Shown piece after piece: positions 16,955-32,451 of a stretch of DNA of 64,000 bases. Below the pieces are notes generated by a model. It searched no databases and had not been told where the DNA came from. It was given only the letters and a program-made list of their open reading frames with translations. The position numbers were made by a program, and so were the translations under genes. The stretch's first letter is position 1. The number at the start of each line of letters is the position of its first letter. Location of the stretch: assembly GCF_046271865.1 (NCBI RefSeq), contig NZ_CP176580.1:124001-188000 (forward strand), written 5' to 3'. Source of the DNA: Nitrincola salilacus. Lineage in GTDB: Bacteria; Pseudomonadota; Gammaproteobacteria; Pseudomonadales; Balneatricaceae.

Positions 16955-18538
16955 ATGCGATCGATAAGAAGCTATTTTCTACAGTATTTACTTGTCTGCA
17001 TGTTGCTGTTTACTGCGGCATTCCTGACCTATCGCCTTGTTGTTGAGTATCCCCGAGAAGTCGCGACCATCGAGTCACACCAGGTGCGCGAGCTGGCCAG
17101 CCTGCAGGAGGGGCTCAATCGTAATCTGCACCACCTGAGTAGCATAGTCAGAGACTGGGCGCACTGGGATGATACCCGGGACTATATCCTCAACCCGGAT
17201 GACGGTGAGGCTTATATCAGAGCCAACCTGATATCGGGCACCTTTGATACTTTCGAGCTGGTTGCGATTCTCTACTTTGATCAGAATTTCCGGCTGGTTC
17301 ATGGTCAAGGCTATGATCAGCGGCGCGATATGCATGTACCCCTGACGTCGGTGTTGAAAGATCTCTCAGAGAATCTGCTGTTTCAAGGGCATGAGGCAGG
17401 AGACGCCCTGTATAAGGCGGGGTGGTTGCGGACCGAGCAGGGGGCGGCGGGCTTTGCCCTGGATTATATCACCGACTCACTGGATGAAGCCGAGCCGGCA
17501 GGCTATCTGATGTTTATCCAACTGATCACCGAAGATCAGGTACAGGCGCTGGAGTCGGTCACCCGTCTGAGATTACAGCTGCAACCGGCGCTGGAGACGA
17601 TAAGGTTGTCTGATATTGAACCTCTACACAGTGGCCGGCTGGTCGAGGGTTTTCAGCACCAACGGTTGAGATTGCTGCAGGATTTTGCTGGCCGCCCGCT
17701 GCTCTTGATGGAGATCACGCATGATCCGCTTTCTGATCCGGTGATGTTGCGCACTGGTGATGTTCTGATGCTGCTGGGCATAGTACTGATCCCTCTGCTG
17801 CTTTTCTTCATCGCCGACCGGCTGCTGCTCAGGCCGCTTAAATTTCATGTCGAGCGTATTGAGACGATGGTCAGTAAGGAGACACTGGAGGAGTTACCGG
17901 CGGTGATGCCGATCTGGGAGCTGGAGCAGTTTCGTCTGGCGTTCAATCGATCGGTGCATCTTGTCGATATGCAATACAAACGGCTGTTGTACTTGTCGCA
18001 GACAGATAGCCTGACAGGTATACCCAACCGGCGTGCTTTTGATGAGTATGCGGAGTCGGCCTGGCGACGGGCGCGGCGTGTCGAGAAGCCCTTTATGCTG
18101 GCGCTGATTGATCTGGATTATTTCAAGGCCTACAACGATACCCTCGGGCACAGTCAGGGCGATCAGGCATTGCGTGAGCTGGGAGAGCTGTTGCACGCAT
18201 TTACCCGGCGAGCCAGTGAGTTTTCGGCCCGGCTGGGCGGGGAGGAGTTTGTCATCGTGATCAATGGATTGTCTGCGGAGCTTGCAGTCGCGCGCATGGA
18301 GGAGCTCAGGCAGGCCATAGAAAATCTGCAGTTGGAGCATCCCGGCTCAGAAGTGGCGCCGGTAGTGACGGCCAGTATTGGCCTTGTGTGTGTGGAAAAA
18401 CCCAGTCAGGCCTTTCGTGCCGTGAAGCTCTCTTTTCTGCTTGAGATGGCTGATCAGGAGCTATACCGAGCCAAGGCGCAGGGGCGCAACCGAGCCTGTG
18501 TTCATCAAATCAGTCTTTCTGCGGATATAGCCTGTTGA
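16955..18538 (+). CDS. CHASE4-GGDEF diguanylate cyclase
   Basis: The 527-residue inner-membrane protein has a first helix at 8-29, then a periplasmic CHASE4-type sensor with the hallmark VRDWAHWDDTRDYI. A second helix lies at about 268-290 and a C-terminal GGDEF domain runs from SLTGIPNRRAF (~351) through DLDYFKAYND to GGEEF (~428-432). An intact GGEEF active site should make cyclic di-GMP from two GTP. The inhibitory-site RxxD is not clear. No EAL domain is present. The stimulus is unknown. Confidence 0.93.
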   Translation: MRSIRSYFLQYLLVCMLLFTAAFLTYRLVVEYPREVATIESHQVRELASLQEGLNRNLHHLSSIVRDWAHWDDTRDYILNPDDGEAYIRANLISGTFDTFELVAILYFDQNFRLVHGQGYDQRRDMHVPLTSVLKDLSENLLFQGHEAGDALYKAGWLRTEQGAAGFALDYITDSLDEAEPAGYLMFIQLITEDQVQALESVTRLRLQLQPALETIRLSDIEPLHSGRLVEGFQHQRLRLLQDFAGRPLLLMEITHDPLSDPVMLRTGDVLMLLGIVLIPLLLFFIADRLLLRPLKFHVERIETMVSKETLEELPAVMPIWELEQFRLAFNRSVHLVDMQYKRLLYLSQTDSLTGIPNRRAFDEYAESAWRRARRVEKPFMLALIDLDYFKAYNDTLGHSQGDQALRELGELLHAFTRRASEFSARLGGEEFVIVINGLSAELAVARMEELRQAIENLQLEHPGSEVAPVVTASIGLVCVEKPSQAFRAVKLSFLLEMADQELYRAKAQGRNRACVHQISLSADIAC

Positions 18539-18540
18539 TG

Positions 18541-18567
18541 GATCGCCCCACCTTGGGAGGGGCGATC
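18541..18567. terminator. Bidirectional hairpin between cyclase gene and thiC
   Basis: GATCGCCCC and GGGGCGATC form a nine-pair stem with a nine-base loop between two convergent genes. A strong T-run is missing, so it may act as a weak or two-way terminator. Confidence 0.6.
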
Positions 18568-18586
18568 AGATCTTACTATTAAGGGC

Positions 18587-20467
<1,881 letters not shown>

Positions 20468-20498
20468 ATGACAGTCCTGAGGGATTTATTATTTGCGT

Positions 20499-21344
20499 TT
20501 AGTTGGGAATGTATGAGGGGTTATTGCTGTCCTGATGCCACCACTCATGGAAGTGGTTGACCGGGCCGTGACCTGAACCTACCTTCAGCATATCTGCGGT
20601 CTTGATCGCATTGCTGATGTAATGTTTACCGGCCCGAACGGCATCGGGTAGCGTCATCTGCCGCGCCAGAAAGGCGGTAATGGCGGATGACAGCGTACAG
20701 CCGGTGCCATGCGTATTGCCGGTGTTGTAGCGCTTGGATGTCAGCTCAATGACCTGAGTGCCGTCACTGAACAGGTCGATGGCCTGATTGTCGCTCTGCA
20801 GGTGCCCACCTTTCAGCAGGATCGCTGCATCGGTCAGGCTGTGAAGAGCGGGTAACAGGTCATGCATCTCTTGCACTGAACGGGGTTCGGGACGGTCGGT
20901 CAGTCGAGCTGCTTCCGGGAGATTGGGTGTGATCAGGCTGGCGCGAGGCAACAGGAGGCTCCGCAACGAATTGATCGCATCTCCCTGCAGCAGGGCATCG
21001 CCACTTTTGGCGATCATCACGGGATCAAGCACGATCGGACGCGCAGGGTATTCACTCAGCGCCTTCGCAACACATTCAATAGTTGCAACATCACCGAGCA
21101 TGCCGATCTTGATTGCCGCCACATTCAGGTCATCAAGCACGGCTTGAATCTGGCTGCGAATAAAATCGGCAGGGATCGGCAGAATGGCACGCACTTCACG
21201 TGTGTTCTGGGCCGTCAGTGCGGTAATGACAGATGCGCCGAAAACACCCAATGCTGAAAAGGTTTTCAGATCTGCCTGAATACCCGCGCCGCCTCCGCTG
21301 TCGGAGCCTGCAAGGGTCATGGCGATGGCTGTGTCAGCTATCAT
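20499..21344 (-). CDS. thiD: Hydroxymethylpyrimidine kinase / phosphomethylpyrimidine kinase ThiD
   Basis: ThiD phosphorylates HMP and HMP-P to HMP-PP, the step after ThiC. The 281-residue ribokinase-fold protein starts with MTLAGSDSGGGAGIQADLKTF. It has PIVLDPVMIAKSG, and the anion-hole/catalytic motif NTHGTGCTLSSAI. CAGGAG lies about six bases upstream of the ATG. The gene sits directly downstream of the TPP riboswitch, so thiamine should turn it off. Confidence 0.96.
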   Translation of the reverse strand: MIADTAIAMTLAGSDSGGGAGIQADLKTFSALGVFGASVITALTAQNTREVRAILPIPADFIRSQIQAVLDDLNVAAIKIGMLGDVATIECVAKALSEYPARPIVLDPVMIAKSGDALLQGDAINSLRSLLLPRASLITPNLPEAARLTDRPEPRSVQEMHDLLPALHSLTDAAILLKGGHLQSDNQAIDLFSDGTQVIELTSKRYNTGNTHGTGCTLSSAITAFLARQMTLPDAVRAGKHYISNAIKTADMLKVGSGHGPVNHFHEWWHQDSNNPSYIPN

Positions 21345-21414
21345 GAAGCAACTCCTGTGTGGATAAGTCCATACAGGGTGTCGCTGGGAAAAAGCGAGAT
21401 GTCATACGAAGCGA

Positions 21415-21495
21415 TCTTGATTCCCTACGCCGGTGTTAGCCGGATCAGGTTCAGCGGGTATGATCTCAGCCCAGTGGGCACCCCGATCGAAATGA
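21415..21495 (-). promoter_or_regulatory. TPP riboswitch (THI element)
   Basis: On the minus strand the sequence carries the conserved core CTGAGATCATACCCG followed by GAACCTGATCCGG and a closing CGTAGGGAA. The outer GGGGTGCCC lies at the 5' side. These are the pyrimidine- and pyrophosphate-sensing helices of the thiamine pyrophosphate riboswitch. About 70 bases separate it from the thiD start, so it controls thiD-thiC. No clear terminator hairpin is seen, which suggests control of ribosome access. Confidence 0.95.
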
Positions 21496-21656
21496 TCAAC
21501 GCAAGTCTAAACGCTTTCGCTGTCCAGATACAAGGGCTGTTCCGGCACTGGATTCAGGTAATCCTTCAGCTATTGAGCTATAAGTTAAGGATGTAGTTGT
21601 GATGTAGAGCGATGTTGTGATGTCCGCAAAGTCGGACGGTTGTAAAGGAGTTATCC

Positions 21657-21842
21657 ATGAACCCAATTGAATCAGTCGAAATTCTCTGCCCTTATTGCAG
21701 TGCCCCACTGAGTTTGATGGTTGATTGCAGCGAGGCTGATCAGGAGTATGTGGAGGATTGCCACGTCTGCTGCAGTCCGATACTGGTGCATGCACAGGTG
21801 ACTGACGGTGTGCAGGTCAGCATCAGTCGGGAAAATGGCTGA
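21657..21842 (+). CDS. CPXCG-motif cysteine-rich protein
   Basis: The 61-residue protein has CPYC near residue 11 and CHVC near 35, which together form a likely zinc ribbon. This is the CPXCG-motif family of small proteobacterial proteins with no known function. AAAGGAG lies seven bases before the ATG. It is a single-gene unit between the thi operon and pfkA. Confidence 0.85.
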   Translation: MNPIESVEILCPYCSAPLSLMVDCSEADQEYVEDCHVCCSPILVHAQVTDGVQVSISRENG

Positions 21843-21880
21843 CTCTCTTATCTGACTCTCTTGTATAAGCAAGTCGCGCT

Positions 21881-22885
21881 TCAGCGGTGCAACTGCAGAG
21901 CAATGTTCAGCAGCTCAGGATCAAGGCCCTTACGGTAACGCAGCAGATCATCCAGTGGTGTATCCACAATGCGACCGTCTCGCACACCCACCATGATGTC
22001 GCTGTAACCAGCCAGCAGGTATTTGACGGCCATTGCACCGAGGCAGGATGCCAGCACACGATCATGCCCGGTCGGGGTGCCACCGCGCTGAATATGCCCC
22101 AGAATACAGACATGGGGTTTCTGTCCATGGATACGCAACTGCTCGGCGAGTCGTCCTGTCAGGCCGGGCACCTTGCCCTCGGCAACCACGATAATCCCGC
22201 TGGAGCCATGCCCTGCAACACGGCTGTTGGCCAGCTGCAGACTCAACTCCTCCAGATCCAGGGCGTGTTCGGGCACGACGATCATCTCTGCACCGGCAGC
22301 AATACCGACATGCGTGGCGATAAATCCGGAGTTGCGCCCCATCACCTCGACCAGAAAGTGGCGCTCATGCGAGTGGGCGGTATCCCTGATTCTGTCGATG
22401 GCATCCAGCGCCGTGTTGACGGCAGTATCAAAACCGATGGTATCGTCAGATCCGAAGACATCATTATCAATCGTGCCGGGAATGCCGATGGTCGCAAGTC
22501 CGGTTTCCTCTTCCATCAGGTGGGCGCCGGTCAGTGAGCCATCGCCACCGATCACAACCAGCCCGTCGATACCCCTCTGGCGCAGGATCTGTGCTGCAGT
22601 GGCTCTGACTTCGGGTTGCTTGAAGGTTTCGCAACGATCACTTTTCAGAAAAGTGCCGCCACGCTGAACAATATTCGAGACCGACTGGCTGTCGAGAAGC
22701 TGCATATCGTTTTCCAGCAGCCCACTGAAACCGCGCTTGATTCCGTAAACCTCTATGCCATGATTGAGCGCGGTACGGACCACCCCCCTGATAGCAGCAT
22801 TCATGCCCGGTGCATCGCCGCCACTGGTCAGTACAGCCAGCGCTTTGAGCGGTAGTTTCGGTTCCAGAACAGGCAGTTCGTACAT
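21881..22885 (-). CDS. pfkA: ATP-dependent 6-phosphofructokinase PfkA
   Basis: PfkA phosphorylates fructose 6-phosphate to the 1,6-bisphosphate in glycolysis. The start is ATG 22885, which has CAGGAG six bases upstream; an earlier start would add 14 unlikely residues. Motifs are TSGGDAPGMNAAIRG, GGDGS (Gly after Asp, which marks ATP rather than pyrophosphate as donor), PGTIDND and MGRNSGF. The length is about 334. It is divergent from aceK. Its presence means the organism can run the full glycolytic route. Confidence 0.95.
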   Translation of the reverse strand: MYELPVLEPKLPLKALAVLTSGGDAPGMNAAIRGVVRTALNHGIEVYGIKRGFSGLLENDMQLLDSQSVSNIVQRGGTFLKSDRCETFKQPEVRATAAQILRQRGIDGLVVIGGDGSLTGAHLMEEETGLATIGIPGTIDNDVFGSDDTIGFDTAVNTALDAIDRIRDTAHSHERHFLVEVMGRNSGFIATHVGIAAGAEMIVVPEHALDLEELSLQLANSRVAGHGSSGIIVVAEGKVPGLTGRLAEQLRIHGQKPHVCILGHIQRGGTPTGHDRVLASCLGAMAVKYLLAGYSDIMVGVRDGRIVDTPLDDLLRYRKGLDPELLNIALQLHR

Positions 22886-23048
22886 GGTATTCTCCTGTGT
22901 ACGCAGCGGTGCGCAGTATTCTCTCAAGGCAGCTTCAATGATGAGGTGCCTGATTAGAGTATATATATTGAACGATACGGTAATAGTGATTTGACTAAAA
23001 AACTGTTACACATCAATCATAGAGTCCAGCTGTAAAGGAATATTGGTC

Positions 23049-24782
23049 ATGAGTAACAGCTATCCGGCCCAGATTGCCGAAACCGCGCTGCAGAACTTCA
23101 CCGGCTACCGTACCCGCTTCAAGGAGTTGACAGCCAGGGCACGGCCGCTGTTCGAAGCGGCAGACTGGCGGGGTATTCAGCAGCTTGGATCGGATAGAAT
23201 CGATCTCTATGAACAGATGGTCAGCGAGGCTGCCACGGCATTGATCGAGCGCTTCGGTGATAGGGTCTATGAGTCTGATCTTTGGCATCAGGCTAAGCAG
23301 CGCTATACGGAGATCATCCGAACACGTGATGACTTCGAACTGTCCGAAACCTTCTTCAACTCTCTTTATTGCAAACTGTTCAAGCACTTGCATATCTCGA
23401 ATGAAAACATGTTTATCCGCTCCTCCATGGAGGGGAGGGAGATTACATCCGGCGATGAGATCTACCGCAGTTATTCCCTGAAGGACGGTCTGGTCAGCAT
23501 GCTTAATAACCTGCTGGACGACTATGCTTTTAATATTCCATGGGAAAACAAACGCAGGGATGTCCGCAACCTGGTGCATTATGTCAATAATAATATGTCT
23601 CAGGAGATGATCAGTCAGGAGGGGGCGCAGGTAGAGGTTGTCAAAAATGTCTTCTTCCGGAACAAGGCGGCCTATATCGTTGGCAGGGTGCATTTCGTAG
23701 ACAAGCAGGTGCCCTTCGTTATTCCGGTACTGCATAACGATCAGGGCGCAGTTTATGTGGATACTGTGATCAGTGAAGAGTCTGATGTGTCGATTATCTT
23801 CAGCTTTACCCGCTCCTACTTTCTGGTGGATGTGAATGTGTCGTCTGAGTTCATTCGCTTTCTGCACAGTCTGATTCCGATGAAGTCCAAGGCCGAGCTG
23901 TACAGCTCCATAGGTTTTTACAAGCAGGGCAAGGCGGAGTTTTTCCGTGATTTCATGGATCATCTGGGCAGTTCGGATGATCAGTTCGTTATCGCGCCGG
24001 GGATCAAGGGAATGGTGATGACCGTATTTACCCTTCCCTCCTTTCCGGTAGTGTTCAAGATCATCAAGGATCGCTTCTCATCTTCCAAATCGATCACTCG
24101 TGCGACAGTCAAAGAGAAGTATCAGTTGGTAAAGCGCCATGATCGTGTCGGGCGCATGGCGGATACACAGGAGTTTTCCAACTTTGTCTTTCCCCGCGAG
24201 CGCTTCTCTCAGGAGTTGTTGGACGAGTTGCAAAAGGTTGCAGCGTCTTCGGTCAAGGTGGATGAGCGCAGTGTGACTATCTCGCACCTCTGGACTGAGC
24301 GTCGCATGACGCCGCTGAACATCTATATTGATGAGGCGCTTGCGAAGAAAGATGAATACGCGATATTTCATGCCATCAACGAGTTCGGTAAAGCGATCAA
24401 GCAACTGGCCGCCGCGAATATCTTTGCCGGTGATATGCTGTTCAAGAACTTCGGTGTGACGCGCCATGGCCGGGTGGTGTTCTATGACTATGATGAGATT
24501 CTGTATCTGACCGAATGCAACTTCAGGCGAATTCCTGAGGCGATGTATCCGGAGCAGGAGATGTCGGGAGAGCCCTGGTATTCGATTGGCCAGAATGATG
24601 TATTCCCTGAAGAGTTCACGATACTCACCGCCTGTAATACAACGGTCAGGAAGATATTTAATGAGTTGCATGGTGATCTGCTCGATATCGGTTTCTGGAA
24701 GGAGATGCAGGAGCAGATTCTCAAAGGTGAGATTGTTGACGTCTTCCCCTATAGAAAGATCAAGCGTTTCCCGCGTTGTTGA
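23049..24782 (+). CDS. aceK: Isocitrate dehydrogenase kinase/phosphatase AceK
   Basis: AceK switches isocitrate dehydrogenase off by phosphorylation when the glyoxylate bypass is needed, and on again by dephosphorylation. The 577-residue protein matches the family length and has a C-terminal kinase-like domain (PGIKGMVMTVFTLPSFPVVFK loop, GDMLFKNFGV, VFYDYDEI catalytic Asp region). ATG 23049 is chosen because AAGGA precedes it by a fair distance and MSNSYP fits. No aceA or aceB lies next to it. Confidence 0.95.
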   Translation: MSNSYPAQIAETALQNFTGYRTRFKELTARARPLFEAADWRGIQQLGSDRIDLYEQMVSEAATALIERFGDRVYESDLWHQAKQRYTEIIRTRDDFELSETFFNSLYCKLFKHLHISNENMFIRSSMEGREITSGDEIYRSYSLKDGLVSMLNNLLDDYAFNIPWENKRRDVRNLVHYVNNNMSQEMISQEGAQVEVVKNVFFRNKAAYIVGRVHFVDKQVPFVIPVLHNDQGAVYVDTVISEESDVSIIFSFTRSYFLVDVNVSSEFIRFLHSLIPMKSKAELYSSIGFYKQGKAEFFRDFMDHLGSSDDQFVIAPGIKGMVMTVFTLPSFPVVFKIIKDRFSSSKSITRATVKEKYQLVKRHDRVGRMADTQEFSNFVFPRERFSQELLDELQKVAASSVKVDERSVTISHLWTERRMTPLNIYIDEALAKKDEYAIFHAINEFGKAIKQLAAANIFAGDMLFKNFGVTRHGRVVFYDYDEILYLTECNFRRIPEAMYPEQEMSGEPWYSIGQNDVFPEEFTILTACNTTVRKIFNELHGDLLDIGFWKEMQEQILKGEIVDVFPYRKIKRFPRC

Positions 24783-24931
24783 TGTATGAATAATGTCCAG
24801 AGAAAAGTGTAGACTTTAGTTGAAGCATTTTCCGCAGTGAACAATACTGAGTGGCATATGCTCAAGTTGGCAGGTATGGCTAGGATGAAAAGTGCAATGA
24901 CGTTGTTTGAGCTGAACACAGGAGTTTCATC

Positions 24932-25912
24932 ATGACGCTGAACAGAACATTGATGTTGGCAGTCGTTACAGCGGGAATCAGTTTGTCTGGTGCATTCATG
25001 CCAGTTGAGGCTGAAGCCAATACCTACGTCACGATAGGTACCGGTGGCGTTACAGGTGTTTACTACCCGACAGGCGGTGCCATCTGCCGTTTGGTTAACC
25101 GGGGGCGTGCGGAACATGGGATCCGCTGTTCGGTCGAGAGCACTGCCGGCTCGGTCTATAATCTGGCCACCATCAGGTCTGGCGAGTTGGCACTGGCTGT
25201 GGCCCAGTCCGATGCCCAATTCCATGCTTATCACGGTAGTGAAGCGTTTGCCGAGCAGGGGGCGGATCCTGATCTGCGATCTATTTTCTCACTGCATGCC
25301 GAACCTTTTACGGTGGTCGCCAGAGCTGATTCGGACATCACCGAGTTTGATCAGTTGAAAGGTAAGCGAGTCAATGTCGGCAATCCAGGATCCGGTCAGC
25401 GTGCGACTATCGAAGCGTTGATGGAGGTCAAGGGCTGGACCATGGACGACTATGCGCAGGCCCTGGAGCTCAGGGCGGCGGAGCAGTCCAGCGCACTGTG
25501 TGATGATCGCTTCGATGCCATGATGTATGTTGTTGGTCATCCCAGCGGTGCCATACAAGAGGCGACTACAACCTGCAGCAGTCGCCTGGTCAATGTAATG
25601 GATCCGGTTATCGAGAAGATGATCGAAGAAAACAGCTATTACCGCAAAGCCACCATCCCGGGTGGGATGTATCGTGGTAATGACGACGATGTTGCAACTT
25701 TTGGCGTTGCGGCAACCTTCGTGACATCGGCCAAGGTGCCGGATGAAGTGATCTATCAGATAGTCAAAGCAGTATTCGAAAATTTTGACGCTTTCACCCG
25801 TCTACATCCCGCATTTGAGAATCTGCGTAAGGAAGAGATGGTCAAGGATGCTCTGAGTGCGCCGTTGCACCCCGGTGCCGAGCGCTATTATCGAGAAGCA
25901 GGGCTGCTCTGA
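24932..25912 (+). CDS. TAXI-family TRAP transporter substrate-binding protein
   Basis: The 326-residue protein has a signal peptide (about residues 1-30, ending near VEAEA). A TAXI domain follows with TIGTGGVTGVYYPTGGAICRLVN, VESTAGSVYNL and RVNVGNPGSGQRAT. TAXI proteins bind substrates such as glutamate-like or other organic acids in the periplasm and give them to a fused TRAP membrane protein. No such permease is encoded nearby. GGAG lies before the ATG. The next gene is a stress protein 23 bases on, a probable operon. Confidence 0.9.
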   Translation: MTLNRTLMLAVVTAGISLSGAFMPVEAEANTYVTIGTGGVTGVYYPTGGAICRLVNRGRAEHGIRCSVESTAGSVYNLATIRSGELALAVAQSDAQFHAYHGSEAFAEQGADPDLRSIFSLHAEPFTVVARADSDITEFDQLKGKRVNVGNPGSGQRATIEALMEVKGWTMDDYAQALELRAAEQSSALCDDRFDAMMYVVGHPSGAIQEATTTCSSRLVNVMDPVIEKMIEENSYYRKATIPGGMYRGNDDDVATFGVAATFVTSAKVPDEVIYQIVKAVFENFDAFTRLHPAFENLRKEEMVKDALSAPLHPGAERYYREAGLL

Positions 25913-25935
25913 TAAGACCCGATAAAGGACCCAAC

Positions 25936-26367
25936 ATGTTCAAGAATATTCTTGTTCCTCTTGATCTGCAGAACAGATCGACAGCAGAGAAAGCAGTCAG
26001 GCTTCTGAGCAACTATATAGACAGCCCGGATGCAAGAATCAACATCATGACGGTTCTGCCCGGGTTGAATATCCCGCTGCTGTCCTCGCATCTGCCTGCC
26101 GATGCAATTCAAAACGCCATGGCTGCCTTGCGCAGTGAGTTGACGGAGTTGCTGGCAGAGCAGGCGCCGGAGCTTGAGAATTACCGAGTGCATGTTGCCG
26201 AAGGGGTAGCGCATAAGGAGATCATCAAGGCTGCCACTCAATTCGAAACAGATCTGATCATCATGCCCAGCCACAACCATAATCGGGTGGAGAATATACT
26301 GATCGGATCTGTGACCTCCCGAGTGGTCGAAAAAGCCAAATGCTCAGTGCTGGTGGTGAGATTGTAA
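25936..26367 (+). CDS. Universal stress protein UspA family
   Basis: The 143-residue protein starts MFKNILVPLDL, the usual first strand. It ends with the ATP-binding loop GSVTSRVVEKAKCSVLVVR (G-x9-G/S type, here slightly changed) and has MPSHNHNRVENILIGS. Some TRAP operons carry such a UspA protein (for example TeaD) that tunes transport, and the close TAXI gene supports a similar role. Confidence 0.88.
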   Translation: MFKNILVPLDLQNRSTAEKAVRLLSNYIDSPDARINIMTVLPGLNIPLLSSHLPADAIQNAMAALRSELTELLAEQAPELENYRVHVAEGVAHKEIIKAATQFETDLIIMPSHNHNRVENILIGSVTSRVVEKAKCSVLVVRL

Positions 26368-26395
26368 ATATTACTGAAAAAAGCAAAATCCCCTG

Positions 26396-26423
26396 TTGAC
26401 TCCCCCTCATATCCATGTAGAAT
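26396..26423 (+). promoter_or_regulatory. rRNA operon P1-like promoter
   Basis: TTGACT (26396-26401) and TAGAAT (26418-26423) are spaced 16 bases. They lie about 200 bases before 16S, followed by a GC-rich stretch and a boxA-like GCTCTTTAACAA at 26473-26484. Confidence 0.7.
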
Positions 26424-26472
26424 ACGCACCTCGCTTGAGACAACAAACACCGCTACGGCGGGTGCTCAAGCC

Positions 26473-26484
26473 GCTCTTTAACAA
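26473..26484 (+). promoter_or_regulatory. boxA antitermination element, 16S leader
   Basis: GCTCTTTAACAA matches the boxA consensus that recruits NusB-S10. A second copy (about 28679-28690) lies before the 23S gene. Confidence 0.7.
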
Positions 26485-26624
26485 GTTGATCAGGTAATAC
26501 AAGTGGGCGCTTGTCGAGGTTAAGCACACAAGCTTAATCAGACAAGTAACCTAAATTCATTTAGTGTTGTTTTTGTCTGAGCATGCATTAAGTATCGGCA
26601 GCTTGCTGTTGATACGCTGATTTA

Positions 26625-28177
<1,553 letters not shown>

Positions 28178-28269
28178 AACGATAGCGAGACCTTGGCAAG
28201 CGTTCACTTGTATTACCTGATCAGACGAAGAGCATAAGGTTGTCTATATATACGGCCGGCGCACACGAT

Positions 28270-28346
<77 letters not shown>

Positions 28347-28467
28347 ATTTTGCGTCATTCCACGTTAAATTCCTCGTCGCATAGTTGACTATGCGTCCTC
28401 AGAATTTGCCTTGACTGACCCAAAATTCCAGATGGTGTCTGTGTTATAGGCTGGAAACGCATTACTT

Positions 28468-28543
28468 GGGGCTATAGCTCAGCTGGGAGAGCGCCTGCTT
28501 TGCACGCAGGAGGTCTGCGGTTCGATCCCGCATAGCTCCACCA
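28468..28543 (+). tRNA. tRNA-Ala (TGC)
   Basis: The 76-base gene has anticodon TGC in CTTTGCACG and an encoded CCA. It is the second spacer tRNA of the rRNA operon. Confidence 0.98.
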
Positions 28544-28804
28544 TCTCGTGATCACATCACGAAGATGTCATATCGATAGGGTCACGACAGTACAACAACA
28601 TTATGCTCATGAGTTTTAAGACTTGGTTTGATGCCTGGGAACAGGGTCAGAGCAACTCTTAAGGCTTAGGTCTTAAACGCTCTTTAACAATCTGGATCTG
28701 AAGAAAGTAACAAACTTGATTGCGTTTTGTCGACGCAATACAAGCGCCAATTGGCGAATCAATCGTAATAAGCATTCAATTGAACAGACGCCTTCGGGTT
28801 ATAT

Positions 28805-31698
<2,894 letters not shown>

Positions 31699-31838
31699 AT
31701 AACGCCGAAGGCGTTTGGTTGAATGCTGGAGATTGATTGTAAGACAGCTGATTGAGCTTGTGTTGTACGACAAGAATTACGGAAAGTAGTAAAGAGACGC
31801 ATCAAGTACAGACTTCAGATCCCGGTTGTTCCAGTTTT

Positions 31839-31957
31839 GTCTGGCGACCATAGAGACGTGGCACCACCTGATCCCATACCGAACTCAGAAGTGAAACGCG
31901 TCATCGCCGATGGTAGTGTGGGGTCTCCCCATGCGAGAGTAGGTCATCGCCAGGCAC
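31839..31957 (+). rRNA. rrf: 5S ribosomal RNA
   Basis: About 119 bases are flanked by a terminal stem (GTCTGGCGACC with the CGCCAGGCAC side). The core contains CCGAACTCAGAAGTGAAACG and GATGGTAGTGTGGGGTCTCC. It is the last gene of the rRNA operon. Confidence 0.97.
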
Positions 31958-31969
31958 CTAATACCGCAG

Positions 31970-31999
31970 CCCCCGGTCTCTTCGAGATCGGGGGTTTTT
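31970..31999 (+). terminator. rRNA operon terminator
   Basis: CCCCCGGTCTC and its partner form an eleven-pair stem with a tiny loop, followed by a run of five T. This is a strong rho-independent terminator placed 12 bases after 5S. It ends five bases before the convergent gcvH stop, so it may serve both. Confidence 0.92.
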
Positions 32000-32004
32000 G
32001 CGTT

Positions 32005-32394
32005 TCAGGCTTCAGCAATCATTTCTGCGTAGGCGGCAGCATCAAGCAGGTTATTCAGATCACTGGCATCATTCAGATGCAGTTTGACCATCCAACCGTC
32101 ACCATAGGGATCATTGTTGACAGTCTCAGGTGCATCGCTGAGAGCTTCGTTAACGGCTATCACAACACCGGAAAGCGGTGCGTAGATATCAGAAGCTGCT
32201 TTCACCGATTCCACCAATGCGAACTCTTCGCCGGCGACAGCACTGTGCTCCAGCTCCGGCAGCTCAACAAATACAACATCACCAAGCAGCTCCTGGGCAT
32301 GACTGGTGATACCTATCGTGACGGTATCGTCACCATTATCCAGTACCCATTCGTGACTCTTGGTATAACGCAGATTGGCAGGGGTTGTGCTCAT
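32005..32394 (-). CDS. gcvH: Glycine cleavage system H protein
   Basis: GcvH carries the lipoyl-bound aminomethyl group between GcvP, GcvT and Lpd. The 129-residue protein starts STTPANLRYTKSHEWV. It holds the lipoyl lysine in ALVESVKAASDIYAPLSG (about residue 65), with the expected family length. It runs in the same direction as sdaA, which lies upstream with 57 bases between. gcvT is on the opposite strand beyond sdaA, and gcvP is not in the window. Confidence 0.96.
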   Translation of the reverse strand: MSTTPANLRYTKSHEWVLDNGDDTVTIGITSHAQELLGDVVFVELPELEHSAVAGEEFALVESVKAASDIYAPLSGVVIAVNEALSDAPETVNNDPYGDGWMVKLHLNDASDLNNLLDAAAYAEMIAEA

Positions 32395-32451
32395 TGATCT
32401 TTCCTTTATAGGCAGTTTGAATGTTCGGGTATTTGTTCGTGTGGAATCAGT

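Noticed and set aside
21887..22537. 216-codon plus-strand frame opposite pfkA
   Set aside because: Shadow of pfkA; the pfkA motifs are unambiguous.
23013..23963. 316-codon minus-strand frame opposite aceK
   Set aside because: It is antisense to a complete aceK. No ribosome site and no recognised domain.
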